Below are positions 31,162-39,096 of a DNA stretch of 40,481 nt, one piece after another. The position numbers and the translations under genes are program-made. How positions within the stretch are numbered: position 1 is the stretch's first letter; every line of letters begins with the position of its first letter. The notes below the pieces were generated by a model. That model was not told the origin of the DNA. It did no database searches and saw nothing but the letters and a program-made list of their open reading frames with translations. Origin of the DNA: Phycisphaerae bacterium (GTDB lineage: Bacteria > Planctomycetota > Phycisphaerae > UBA1845); contig JAGVHG010000182.1 of NCBI GenBank assembly GCA_020056715.1, positions 1 through 40,481 on the forward strand, given 5' to 3'.

Positions 31162-34100
31162 TCAAGGCCGGGTGCCTTCGGCCAGACGGATGAACACCTC
31201 CGAGCGTTTTAGGGAGTCGAGGAATTGTACGTCGCACACTCCCATTTCAAAACGACAGACACCGGTCATCGGGCACCAAGTGCACGGCGAAAACGTGCCT
31301 AAGCGGTACGGTCGGACCGCTACATCGCCGTCTAATACACGGTCTGACAGTTCGCTGAGCTTGGCGCGGGTGTGCGCCAGCGTGTTCAGGAAGTCGGCCC
31401 CGGCTGTGGCGTCGGTAGATTCAACGTAGCCGATCGCGCCATCTTTCTTGCGAAAGAAGTTGTATTCGGCGGACCTGCCTCCGTCGAACGTCCGATCTAA
31501 TGCGTGGAACTTGTCCGCTAGTAGGATCCCTCGCGGACGAAAGCTCCCTTCTAGCGCCGCTTCGCGTGATTCTTCTTGGTCGTCCGGATGATCGACCTTT
31601 TGGTACTTCGATGCCAAGCTCACGAACAGCGCCCCGATCGGTTGGATCGGTCGCGCTACGAGTGATTGGCCGCGCTCAGCCAGAACCAACAAATAGGCTA
31701 GGAGCTGAAGTGAAAGCCCGTGGAACACTTTCGACATGTCTAGCCGTTTGTTCCGAGTGTCTTTGTAGTCTATGACCACGCCCAGAAGATCATCCCCGAG
31801 TTCCGCCAGGTCGACTCGATCGATGAAGCCGCGAACCAACACGCGACGACCGGCGGGCGTTGAAAGTTCGAGGGCGGGGAGTCCTCCGAGGTCGTCGAAT
31901 CCGAACGGCAACTCGACGCGGCGAGGCCTGGCGGAGCCTGAGGAAGCCACTCGGCGTTGCGCCTGGATCACCCGCGCCAAATGCCTTGCCGACCGCCGGT
32001 ACAGATACGCGTCGCGGGCATTGTAAAGCACTCCTCCCTCCGGGAGCCGGGTGGCTACACGCTCACAGCTTTCGCGCAGTCCGCCAAGTATATCTCCGTC
32101 GCTCAACTGATCGAGGCCCTTCCCGCGCGACGACAGGACGTCGATGAAGTCTTCAAGAATCCCGTGGTGTATCTTTCCGATGTCGACGGGCTTCACCGTC
32201 GCTTCGACGCGCTCTCGAAGTCTCAAAACGTGCTTCACAAAGTATTGAAACGGACAGGCAGCGTAGGTTTCCAATTGCGAGACGCTGGTCCGCAGAGGTC
32301 CGGCGAACAATCGCTCGATCGTCGCTGGAGAAATCCGCGCATCTTCCCGTTCGCCGAGCGAGGCTAGCGCCCGAAGTGACACGGCATCCAGCGATAGACT
32401 CTCGCGAACCCCGTCGTACAACTCGTTCCATCGTCCGCGTGCGGCTGAAGGCGTCGTCCCACGACTCACGGGTCGGGACCCTCCCTCCTCGGTCGGCTCG
32501 TCTGACGGGTCTGATTCGGTTTCGTCCATCGCGAGCGGCGGGCGGGAGCGAAACTCCATCGTCAACCGTCGCCTCAAATCTGACGTGCAGAGCAAGTCCC
32601 ACATGGAACGAGATCGCGCGGGGTCGCTCACAACCGTTGCCGTCAGACCGGGACAGGCAGCAAGAAGGGAGTCGACAAACGGCGAGGGCCGTAGCGTCTT
32701 GCCCTCGTCATCCGCCGTCGCGTACGTCACCACCAGCACTTCGCTGGCCCGGGTCAGGGCGATGTAGACCAGCAACGACTCATCCAAGACCCGCTCACGA
32801 GAAGGCGCTCCGACGCGAACACCGGCCGTCAGAAGCGCAGCGCGGTCGTCGTCGTTAAGGATGGAATCCTCAGCCGGTCGCTTTGGGAAAACTCCGTCGT
32901 TGAATCCGAGGACAACCGCCGCTTTGATGTCCGGGTGGCGGCTGCGCTCGATCGAGCCGACGAGCACCTGGTCCACCGTCGGGGGGACGAGTCCGAGCGT
33001 TAGTCCCGACAACCCGGCCTCAAGGGCGTCGGTGAATTCGTGGATAGTGAGCGTCACATCTGAGAAGGCGAAGGCAAGATCGTCCAAGAAAGACATGATC
33101 TCGCGCCAGACCTGGCGGTGCTCCTCGGCCTCATCGAGCCGCCCGTCTTGTTCCGCCTCGTCAGCCCATTGCGACAGAATTCGGCTCGCATTGAGCCGCG
33201 CCAACCATTCGAGAATCCCCGCCGTCCAACCCGCACCCGTGTGACCCCCGGCTTGGCGGGCGAACTCCATCCAAGGATCAAGGTAGGCAAGTAGACAACG
33301 CCTTGCTGCGTTGATCCGTGCAAGCTCGTCGGCCTCGCTGGTCGCAGGTCCTTCCCCGTGTTTATTGAGGGAATCCCGCCGATGAAACGACCACTCCGGG
33401 CAGTGCCAAGTGTCGAACCCGGCCAGTCCGTGTGCAAGAAGGTAGTTTTCGAGTTCATCCGCGGCGTCGATGGGGATATCCAACAGCCCGGTCTTGAGCA
33501 CGAGGCGAACCGACTCCATCGACATGGCCTCCGCGGCGACGGCCGCCCCGCCCCGGAGAAGCTCGACCAACGGATGGTGGACCATCGGGCGGCGACGGTC
33601 GATGAAAAATGGGATCTCGCGGGACTGCAAGGCCTCGGTCAGTAGATCGTGATATGGCTCCAAATCGCGCACGATGATCGCCACGTCGCGGTATCGATAC
33701 GGCGCATTGGGCATTTGTACCCACTGACAGAGTCGTGACACCGCATAGTCAACCTCGATCCGCCGCGACGGCAATTCGATGAGTTCGACCCCCTCGACGA
33801 CGGCCTCTGGGGCCGGTTGCGGAGAAGGCATGAACAACGACTGTTCCAGGCGTGCGAGTGAGGCGAAGCGCTGAAAACGCCGCGGACCGCCGTCTAACAC
33901 GAGCGCGTCTTCGATCTGTAGGCCGGCGTCCGCAAGGCATCCGTGAAGCTCCTGGTAGGTCTTCAGCGTCTTGGCGAACAGATTTTGTGCCGCGTGGTTC
34001 GAAAGCGTCGCAGACGATCCAACACACAGTTTTGGGTCGACCAACATCGTGATCTCGGTGTGAACGGACAACCGTGCGAGGGCCAGTAAGGTTTGGATTT

Positions 34101-34740
34101 CTTCGCCGCTTTGCGATGCGAAACCGTCCACCCACACCTCCGCCCCGTGAAGCCATTCGCAGCGGTCGAAGCTTTCCCGGGCGATCCGCAAGTGTTGGTG
34201 AGGGTCGAGCCGGCCCCGACCGAGGTATTCGATATAGGCCGAGTAGATGGTCCGGATGTCATGAAGTTTGGCCTCGTGGACGGGATCGTCTTCACGTTGC
34301 GTCGATGCGGAGGCCAATTCGTCCGGCGTTACACCCTCTTGGATCAACTCGGTGATCGTCGCCCCAAGCCGGGAGACGAAACCGCCGAGCCGGTCGAGAC
34401 GGCGGTAGTATTGCAGGCTGCCGGATAGATTGGCCGTCAAATGCTGCAGGACCATCGCCTGCGCCGGCTCGGTCAAGGCCTGCCGCACGGGACCGCCGAC
34501 GGATTCCAGCACCCGGTGCGCCAATCGCTGAAAGGACAACACTTCGGCACGGTGTGCGGCCGTGACTTCACCCGGAGACCGGAGGATGGCGCCTTCAATT
34601 TGCTGACTGGCCTGCTCGGGAACGAGAAGGATCAGACGCGGACCGTTGATGGGGTCTTGATTCAACCGACGACGAACTGCTTCGAGACAGTGGTGAGTTT
34701 TCCCGCTGCCCGCACGTCCGAGGATGAAACGAACCGTCAT
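31162..34740 (-). CDS. ATP-dependent helicase/nuclease AddB-like subunit
   Basis: The 1192-residue protein resembles AddB, which with AddA processes double-strand breaks for recombination. A Walker A motif FILGRAGSGKTHHC is at residues 5-18. The C-terminal part has a nuclease domain with VRGFIDRVDLAEL and VVIDYKD (the acid and D-Y-K core), and four cysteines expected for an iron-sulfur cluster: one in TYAACPFQYFV and three in CTWCPMTGVC. The helicase-like region is otherwise weakly conserved, as in AddB. About residues 747-755 (EPTEEGGSR) are encoded by a dispersed 26-bp repeat. addA is not adjacent on either side in this window, unusual for the pair. It follows the zinc-ribbon gene by 34 bases. 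Confidence 0.85.
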   Translation of the reverse strand: MTVRFILGRAGSGKTHHCLEAVRRRLNQDPINGPRLILLVPEQASQQIEGAILRSPGEVTAAHRAEVLSFQRLAHRVLESVGGPVRQALTEPAQAMVLQHLTANLSGSLQYYRRLDRLGGFVSRLGATITELIQEGVTPDELASASTQREDDPVHEAKLHDIRTIYSAYIEYLGRGRLDPHQHLRIARESFDRCEWLHGAEVWVDGFASQSGEEIQTLLALARLSVHTEITMLVDPKLCVGSSATLSNHAAQNLFAKTLKTYQELHGCLADAGLQIEDALVLDGGPRRFQRFASLARLEQSLFMPSPQPAPEAVVEGVELIELPSRRIEVDYAVSRLCQWVQMPNAPYRYRDVAIIVRDLEPYHDLLTEALQSREIPFFIDRRRPMVHHPLVELLRGGAAVAAEAMSMESVRLVLKTGLLDIPIDAADELENYLLAHGLAGFDTWHCPEWSFHRRDSLNKHGEGPATSEADELARINAARRCLLAYLDPWMEFARQAGGHTGAGWTAGILEWLARLNASRILSQWADEAEQDGRLDEAEEHRQVWREIMSFLDDLAFAFSDVTLTIHEFTDALEAGLSGLTLGLVPPTVDQVLVGSIERSRHPDIKAAVVLGFNDGVFPKRPAEDSILNDDDRAALLTAGVRVGAPSRERVLDESLLVYIALTRASEVLVVTYATADDEGKTLRPSPFVDSLLAACPGLTATVVSDPARSRSMWDLLCTSDLRRRLTMEFRSRPPLAMDETESDPSDEPTEEGGSRPVSRGTTPSAARGRWNELYDGVRESLSLDAVSLRALASLGEREDARISPATIERLFAGPLRTSVSQLETYAACPFQYFVKHVLRLRERVEATVKPVDIGKIHHGILEDFIDVLSSRGKGLDQLSDGDILGGLRESCERVATRLPEGGVLYNARDAYLYRRSARHLARVIQAQRRVASSGSARPRRVELPFGFDDLGGLPALELSTPAGRRVLVRGFIDRVDLAELGDDLLGVVIDYKDTRNKRLDMSKVFHGLSLQLLAYLLVLAERGQSLVARPIQPIGALFVSLASKYQKVDHPDDQEESREAALEGSFRPRGILLADKFHALDRTFDGGRSAEYNFFRKKDGAIGYVESTDATAGADFLNTLAHTRAKLSELSDRVLDGDVAVRPYRLGTFSPCTWCPMTGVCRFEMGVCDVQFLDSLKRSEVFIRLAEGTRP
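32476..32501. repeat. 26-bp repeat inside addB, shared with 2246-2271
   Basis: GGACCCTCCCTCCTCGGTCG and the next six bases (GCTCGT) are identical at both places. In addB it codes EPTEEGGS in frame in a variable part between the helicase and nuclease regions; at 2246 it lies in a gap next to another palindrome. Confidence 0.75.
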
Positions 34741-34774
34741 GGCCGAGCGGTCGTATCACAAGCCGACGAGCGGG

Positions 34775-35767
34775 TCAATCGTTGTCGGAAGCGGCCAGTT
34801 CTTTTTCGTAGCGGTTAATGCGGTGGAGGATGACACGAGTTCTTATCAAAGTTCGCCATTGACGGATACAGATGCCGAAATAGACGACCGTCAGAATGGC
34901 GGCCAGAACCCCCATCGTGAATCCCGCCGGCTCAAACGGTTGAGTCGCTCCGTCAATCAGAAAAAATGCGATCGGGCCGCAGAACACAACCGCCGCCATG
35001 TCGACGAAAGGGGGCGAGGTACTTAGGGGCAGGAAGATTCCCTTCATGACCAGAGGACGGGCGTTGTATTCGTTACCGCACTCGGGACACTGGTAGAGGT
35101 AAGGAAGGGTGCGAAGGTTGTATCCGCAGTTGCCGCAGTAAACGGTGCCGCCGATGCGATACTCTTTGTACATGTCGTCCGCTAGACGGTCGAGATCGGT
35201 AGTACCAACGCCTAAGCGCCCTTGCGATACGGCCGCTGGACGAACTGGCTTAGTAGCGATTCTTGGTTTCAGTGTTTCTGTGGTGTTTGCCGTAATGGTC
35301 ATATCGATATGTTTCGCGGCCGATTCTCCCTCTTCCTCGGCGATACGACGGGTGATGATGCGTCCTCGCCCATACTGGAAAAGGGCGAGCCAGGACGCCC
35401 ACCCAAAGTGCGCCGCAAACAGACCAAGCATAACGGCGATACCGTAAAGAACTACAGCGCCTTCCAATGATAACATCTTGGCGTTGCTGCCCTTGACCGC
35501 CACGTAGCCAAAGGCGACGGCGCTCACCGCACAGACGACTGTAGCCGCTATGTCCCGAACCGGAATCGAACATTGGGACGGCAGAAAAATGCCTCGTATG
35601 GACAAGGGGCGCGCATTGTATTCGTTACCGCACTCTGGGCAGCGATAAACGTAAGGAAGGGTCCGCAGGTTGTATCCGCAGGTGCCGCAGTAAACCGGCC
35701 CCTCAATGACGCCTCGATCGCGGGTGACATCAACGAGGCGATCCAATTCCTCGCGGGTAAATGCCAC
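34775..35767 (-). CDS. Membrane protein with two zinc-ribbon/helix units in tandem
   Basis: The 330-residue protein is a tandem duplication. Each half starts with a zinc ribbon: C-x2-CGYNLRTLPYVYRCPECGNE near residues 27-50 and the near-identical C-x2-CGYNLRTLPYLYQCPECGNE near 210-233. Both are followed by YNARPL and by two membrane helices. The halves differ in the middle of the helical part. Zinc ribbons of this CGYNL type are abundant in Planctomycetota; their role is unknown. A GTG start at 35767 with GGAG upstream is used. It lies in a row between ftsY and addB with gaps of 29 and 34 bases, suggesting one transcript. Confidence 0.75.
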   Translation of the reverse strand: MAFTREELDRLVDVTRDRGVIEGPVYCGTCGYNLRTLPYVYRCPECGNEYNARPLSIRGIFLPSQCSIPVRDIAATVVCAVSAVAFGYVAVKGSNAKMLSLEGAVVLYGIAVMLGLFAAHFGWASWLALFQYGRGRIITRRIAEEEGESAAKHIDMTITANTTETLKPRIATKPVRPAAVSQGRLGVGTTDLDRLADDMYKEYRIGGTVYCGNCGYNLRTLPYLYQCPECGNEYNARPLVMKGIFLPLSTSPPFVDMAAVVFCGPIAFFLIDGATQPFEPAGFTMGVLAAILTVVYFGICIRQWRTLIRTRVILHRINRYEKELAASDND

Positions 35768-35796
35768 TATGCTGCTCCCGTCGTCGGATCGAGCAC

Positions 35797-36711
35797 CTAA
35801 TCGGCGAACATCGCTTCGACGAATACAACCGGATCGAACGGCTCGATGTCCGCGGGGGTCTCGCCGAGTCCGACGAACTTGACCGGCACGGTCAGTTGGT
35901 CGCGGATGCCGACCACCACTCCGCCCTTGGCACTGCCGTCCAACTTGGCGAGGAAGATTCCCGTAACCGACACGTGTTGCGAGAACTGCCTCGCTTGATT
36001 CAGCGCATTCTGTCCGATGGTGGCGTCCAAGACCAACAGAACCTCGTGCGGCGCGCCCGGGATTTTCCGCTCGACGACTTTCTGGATCTTAGCCAACTCG
36101 CGCATGAGATGGTCCTGCGTATGCAGCCGCCCGGCTGTGTCGATCAAGAGCACGTCGGCATTACGGGCGACGGCGGCCTCGCAGGCGTCATACGCTACCG
36201 CACCGGGGTCCGCCCCCTGATCGTGTTTGACGATTTGCACGCCGATCCGCTGCGACCAGATCGTCAGTTGCTCCACGGCGGCAGCGCGGAACGTGTCGCA
36301 CGCGCCAAGGATCACGCGTTTGCCGGATTGGGTGAAATAATGTCCGAGCTTGGCGACGCTCGTCGTCTTGCCCGAGCCGTTGATGCCGGTCACCAGGATG
36401 ACCGTCGGGCCAGACTCGGCGAATAGGATCGACCGATCAGCTTCGGACCAGAGAGAGACGACGTGCCGGCGTAAGTACTCGGTGACTTGCTGTTCCTCGG
36501 CGATTTCGCCGCTCTTCCAGCCGGCACGAACCACTTCAATGAGCTTGGCGGTCGTCGTCGGCCCAAAGTCCGCCGCGAGCATCACGTTTTCGAGTCGATG
36601 GAGCGTCTCTTCGTCAATCCGCTGACCGATGCGCAGCACCGAGCGCATCCCGGTCGCCAACTTTTCCCGCGTTCGGGTGAGGCCTTTCTTGAACCTGTCA
36701 AATAGACCCAA
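35797..36711 (-). CDS. Signal recognition particle receptor FtsY
   Basis: Using the TTG at 36711 as start (good GAGGTAGG upstream; begins GLFDRFKKGL, as in many FtsY proteins) the product has 304 residues. The NG domain is complete: helical N part, then GTPase motifs TGINGSGKTTSVAKL (G1), DTFRAAAVEQL (about residues 138-148), DTAGRLHTQDHLM (G3), and LAKLDGSAKGG (G4), ending VGLGETPADIEPFDP. There is no long acidic A domain. FtsY receives ribosomes with SRP at the membrane. A longer frame to a TTG at 36729 begins inside a palindromic repeat, so I prefer the internal start. Confidence 0.95.
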   Translation of the reverse strand: MGLFDRFKKGLTRTREKLATGMRSVLRIGQRIDEETLHRLENVMLAADFGPTTTAKLIEVVRAGWKSGEIAEEQQVTEYLRRHVVSLWSEADRSILFAESGPTVILVTGINGSGKTTSVAKLGHYFTQSGKRVILGACDTFRAAAVEQLTIWSQRIGVQIVKHDQGADPGAVAYDACEAAVARNADVLLIDTAGRLHTQDHLMRELAKIQKVVERKIPGAPHEVLLVLDATIGQNALNQARQFSQHVSVTGIFLAKLDGSAKGGVVVGIRDQLTVPVKFVGLGETPADIEPFDPVVFVEAMFAD

Positions 36712-36720
36712 TTGCCTACC

Positions 36721-36751
36721 TCGCCCCAACGCTCAAGGGCGTTGGTGCTGA
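36721..36751. repeat. CCAACGC palindromic repeat between nusB and ftsY
   Basis: The 31 bases here are identical to 25979-26009. The stem CCAACGC/GCGTTGG spans 36726-36745 with a TCAAGG loop. It fills most of the gap between the nusB stop and the ftsY start, next to the ftsY ribosome site. Confidence 0.85.
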
Positions 36752-36754
36752 CGT

Positions 36755-37180
36755 TCAGGTACCTTGTCCCATCGCCGCCTGCATGCTTTTGAAAACAGCA
36801 TCGAGCACACCGTTGATGAATCGCGGCGACTCCGCCCCGCCATATTCGCGCCCGATCTCGATGGCTTCGTCCAAAATCACGGGGGGGGGAATCTCGCCGT
36901 TCAGCAACTCCACGATCGCCACCCGCATGATATTTCGCTCCACCGTAGAAATCCGCGCCAAGTCCCACTTGACCGATGCAGTCCCGACTCGCTCATCGAT
37001 CTCCGTCCGTTGCCGCCAGAATTCCTGTACCAGCTTCGAAGCATAAGCGGCGGCCTGGGGCGATGGGTCTTGACTCGCAAGAAAGTCCGCAAGGGAGGGC
37101 GAAGATTCGTCGTGTTGGATCTCCCACTGACACAACGCCTGCATGGCCAGGATTCGGGATGAGCGGCGGTCGCGCGACAT
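36755..37180 (-). CDS. Transcription antitermination factor NusB
   Basis: The 141-residue protein is an all-helical NusB, which with NusE binds boxA RNA of ribosomal operons. Its start SRDRRSSRILAMQALCQWE has the conserved R-x-x-A-x-x-A-L-x-x-W pattern, and the end ILDEAIEIGREYGG then SPRFINGVLDAVF is diagnostic. It sits six bases after ribH and before ftsY; ribH-nusB is a common arrangement in bacteria. Confidence 0.95.
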   Translation of the reverse strand: MSRDRRSSRILAMQALCQWEIQHDESSPSLADFLASQDPSPQAAAYASKLVQEFWRQRTEIDERVGTASVKWDLARISTVERNIMRVAIVELLNGEIPPPVILDEAIEIGREYGGAESPRFINGVLDAVFKSMQAAMGQGT

Positions 37181-37186
37181 GAGGCC

Positions 37187-37663
37187 TTAGCGTTGGGTCG
37201 GCAACTGCCGAAGGAGATTGGTCAGTTCAATGGCGCTCAATGCGGCGTCGACGCCCTTGTTGCCGGACTTGGCGCCGGCCCGTTCGACGGCCTGCTCCAA
37301 GGTGTCGGAGGTGATGACCCCGAAGGTCGTCGGTACACCCGTCGCCAGTCCGACCTCGGCGATGCCACGCGCCGTCTGACCGGCGATGTACTCAAAGTGG
37401 GGCGTCTGCCCCCGAATCACGCAGCCCAGACAGATGACCGCGTCGTACAAACCCGACTCGGCCAGCTTCTTGGCCACGAAGGGCAGCTCGTACGCGCCAG
37501 GAACGTGTACGCAGGTGATGGCGTCCTCGGCACAGCCGTGCCGCTTCAACGAATCCACCGCTCCGGCGAGCAGCTTGGAAGTGATGAACTCATTGACCCG
37601 GCTGACAACGATGGCGAATCGTTGCCCGTCGACGCTAAGTTGTCCGTGAATTTCGTGCGACAT
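37187..37663 (-). CDS. 6,7-dimethyl-8-ribityllumazine synthase
   Basis: The 158-residue enzyme performs the penultimate step of riboflavin synthesis, joining 5-amino-6-ribitylaminouracil and a four-carbon phosphate. Recognisable elements are [18 protein letters not shown] at about 18-35, [14 protein letters not shown] (54-67), [17 protein letters not shown] (79-95, with the catalytic His) and [11 protein letters not shown] (near 113). Length is as usual. It is the first gene of the unit ribH-nusB-ftsY. Other riboflavin genes are not here. Confidence 0.95.
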   Translation of the reverse strand: MSHEIHGQLSVDGQRFAIVVSRVNEFITSKLLAGAVDSLKRHGCAEDAITCVHVPGAYELPFVAKKLAESGLYDAVICLGCVIRGQTPHFEYIAGQTARGIAEVGLATGVPTTFGVITSDTLEQAVERAGAKSGNKGVDAALSAIELTNLLRQLPTQR

Positions 37664-37671
37664 AGGCCGTC

Positions 37672-37700
37672 AGTGTACACCAAGGCGAGCGCGGAGTCAC
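37672..37700 (-). promoter_or_regulatory. Candidate promoter for ribH-nusB-ftsY
   Basis: On the minus strand GTGACT (37700-37695) and TACACT (37677-37672) are 17 bases apart. Transcription would begin near 37665, only a few bases before the ribH ATG at 37663, so the leader would be very short or absent. A longer leader from a distant start is also possible. Confidence 0.4.
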
Positions 37701-37753
37701 GTCCAGGTGCCGATGCGGATCGCGCCCGTCTACCATGGCCGCGACGATTCTGC

Positions 37754-38224
37754 CTACACCTTCTTCTTGCCCATTGTTTTGATGTTGGATTCGTAATACC
37801 CGATGAGTTCCTTCACCGAAACGCTGGCAATGGCCTTGCCGATCACCTCAAGCGGCAGGTCCTCCAGCTTTCTGAACCGAATGCACGATTTGCCCATGTC
37901 TAGCTTTCTGCCGATCTTGTCCCATTCCTTGCGAAACCACTCCTCGTGATCGCGGCTGATGTAGGTGCACATGAGATACACGGCCATGTGGTTTTTTTGC
38001 GAGGCGAGGTTTGCGAAGGGCAGTGGCTGTTTGGGGTCGCAGTGATAGCCGGCCGGATAGAGCTTGTGCGGGACATAGTAGCCGATCATGCCGTACTGTA
38101 TGCCCTCCTCGTATCCCTTGTCGAGGTTCTTGAGGATCACCTTCCGCACGGCCTGGATCGCGGCCCGGCGGTCCTCCGGCAGCCCGGCCAGGTACTCTTT
38201 CACGGTTTTGGCTTTGCTTTGCAC
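37754..38224 (-). CDS. DUF1801 family protein
   Basis: The 156-residue product starts with the DUF1801 pattern: VKEYLAGLPEDRRAAIQAVR, then YGMIGYYVPHKLYPAGYHCD, and KNHMAVYLMCTYISRD, with a C-terminal KSCIRFRKLEDLPL. Proteins of this superfamily are small, soluble and of unknown function, some thought to bind small metabolites. A GTG start at 38224 has AAGGGG upstream. It stands between the ribH promoter and the higA stop in the same direction, 39 bases from the latter. Confidence 0.85.
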   Translation of the reverse strand: MQSKAKTVKEYLAGLPEDRRAAIQAVRKVILKNLDKGYEEGIQYGMIGYYVPHKLYPAGYHCDPKQPLPFANLASQKNHMAVYLMCTYISRDHEEWFRKEWDKIGRKLDMGKSCIRFRKLEDLPLEVIGKAIASVSVKELIGYYESNIKTMGKKKV

Positions 38225-38263
38225 CCCGAGACCCCTTGGCTACGTACAACGCGCGGTGTTTTG

Positions 38264-38695
38264 TTAGTCTATGAAGATCGATGGATTCACACGAAACCGC
38301 ACTGCTAGCTTCTTCAGGTGCTCGATCGTCAGCGCCCGCTCACCCTTGAGTATCTTCGATCCCATGCTGGAATGCACATCCAAAAGCCGGGCAAGATCGG
38401 ACGCGTTCATCTCGTTCTCAGCCATCAGGTGTTGGAGAGTCGCAATACCGCTGATATCTGAGGTGTCGATGGCGTGGTGCGATGCCTCGTATGCCTGCAC
38501 GAGTTGAACAAGCGTCTCCAGATAAACCGACTGGCCCTTGGTCAGCTTGCCGCTTGCCATGAGGTGATCGATCATCTCGAGCGTGTTCCCGTAGTGAACA
38601 TCGTCCACGATAGCCTGCGGCGGCATTGCCCGAACCAGGTCCACGAATTGACCGGGCAACTTCCTTTTCTTCGCGCGGTCTTTTATAGCCGGCAT
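38264..38695 (-). CDS. HigA-type antitoxin
   Basis: The 143-residue protein has an N-terminal helical part with LEMIDHLMASGKLTKGQSVYL and a C-terminal helix-turn-helix region ENEMNASDLARLLDVHSSMG then KILKGERALTIEHLKKLAVRF. This is the layout of HigA antitoxins of the larger type, which bind toxin and repress the operon. It starts four bases after the higB stop, with a GGAGGGAG site in higB's end. It is probably the regulator that binds the two palindromes upstream of higB. Confidence 0.85.
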   Translation of the reverse strand: MPAIKDRAKKRKLPGQFVDLVRAMPPQAIVDDVHYGNTLEMIDHLMASGKLTKGQSVYLETLVQLVQAYEASHHAIDTSDISGIATLQHLMAENEMNASDLARLLDVHSSMGSKILKGERALTIEHLKKLAVRFRVNPSIFID

Positions 38696-38699
38696 CGGT

Positions 38700-39002
38700 T
38701 TACTCCCTCCAATTGCCCTCGTCGTACTCGTCGTGGGTCATAACGTGTCGAACATTCACGAGTTGGTAGTCGTACCGGATGCGGGCGATCAAGCGGTACT
38801 TGTTCCCACCGATATTGAATACCGTCAGTGTTTCGCCGCGCTTGGCCCTCACTCCGTCCGCGTGCGAGTACGTCCGTCTCACGTCGTTCAAGCTCCTCCA
38901 CGCCGCCGCGTTGGCCGTTTTGTACCACTGCCGCAACGGTTCCTCCGCATCGGGGTGCCGGTCCCAGAACTCCCGCAACGGCTTGAGGCTGATCACCCGC
39001 AC
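38700..39002 (-). CDS. HigB-type mRNA interferase toxin
   Basis: The 100-residue product begins MRVISLKPLREFWDRHPDAE, continues with WYKTANAAAWRSLNDVRRTY and ends with DYQLVNVRHVMTHDEYD, matching HigB toxins of the RelE superfamily that cleave mRNA on the ribosome. The toxin gene comes first, as is usual for higBA. The start is a GTG at 39002, which fits the family N terminus, and lies at or next to the predicted transcript start, so the mRNA may be leaderless. No obvious ribosome site precedes it. Confidence 0.9.
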   Translation of the reverse strand: MRVISLKPLREFWDRHPDAEEPLRQWYKTANAAAWRSLNDVRRTYSHADGVRAKRGETLTVFNIGGNKYRLIARIRYDYQLVNVRHVMTHDEYDEGNWRE

Positions 39003-39058
39003 ATAGACATTTTGTCTATTTGTCGGTGGAAGTCAAGCCCCGGATTAGACAATTTGTC
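39003..39058 (-). promoter_or_regulatory. higBA promoter with two palindromic operators
   Basis: On the minus strand TTGACT (39036-39031) and CAAAAT (39014-39009), 16 bases apart, form a promoter. The perfect palindrome ATAGACA-TTT-TGTCTAT (39003-39019) covers the -10 and the start point. A second, GACAA-T-TTGTC (39048-39058), lies just upstream of the -35. Both carry the GACA/TGTC half site, as expected for repression by HigA. Confidence 0.7.
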
Positions 39059-39096
39059 GAGAACCGGTACGCCTGGGGCAGGCCGGTGTCACAATG

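Noticed and set aside
36711-36729. Upstream TTG as start of ftsY
   Set aside because: The extra six residues are encoded next to the palindromic repeat, whereas the internal TTG has a good ribosome site and the usual GLFDRF start.
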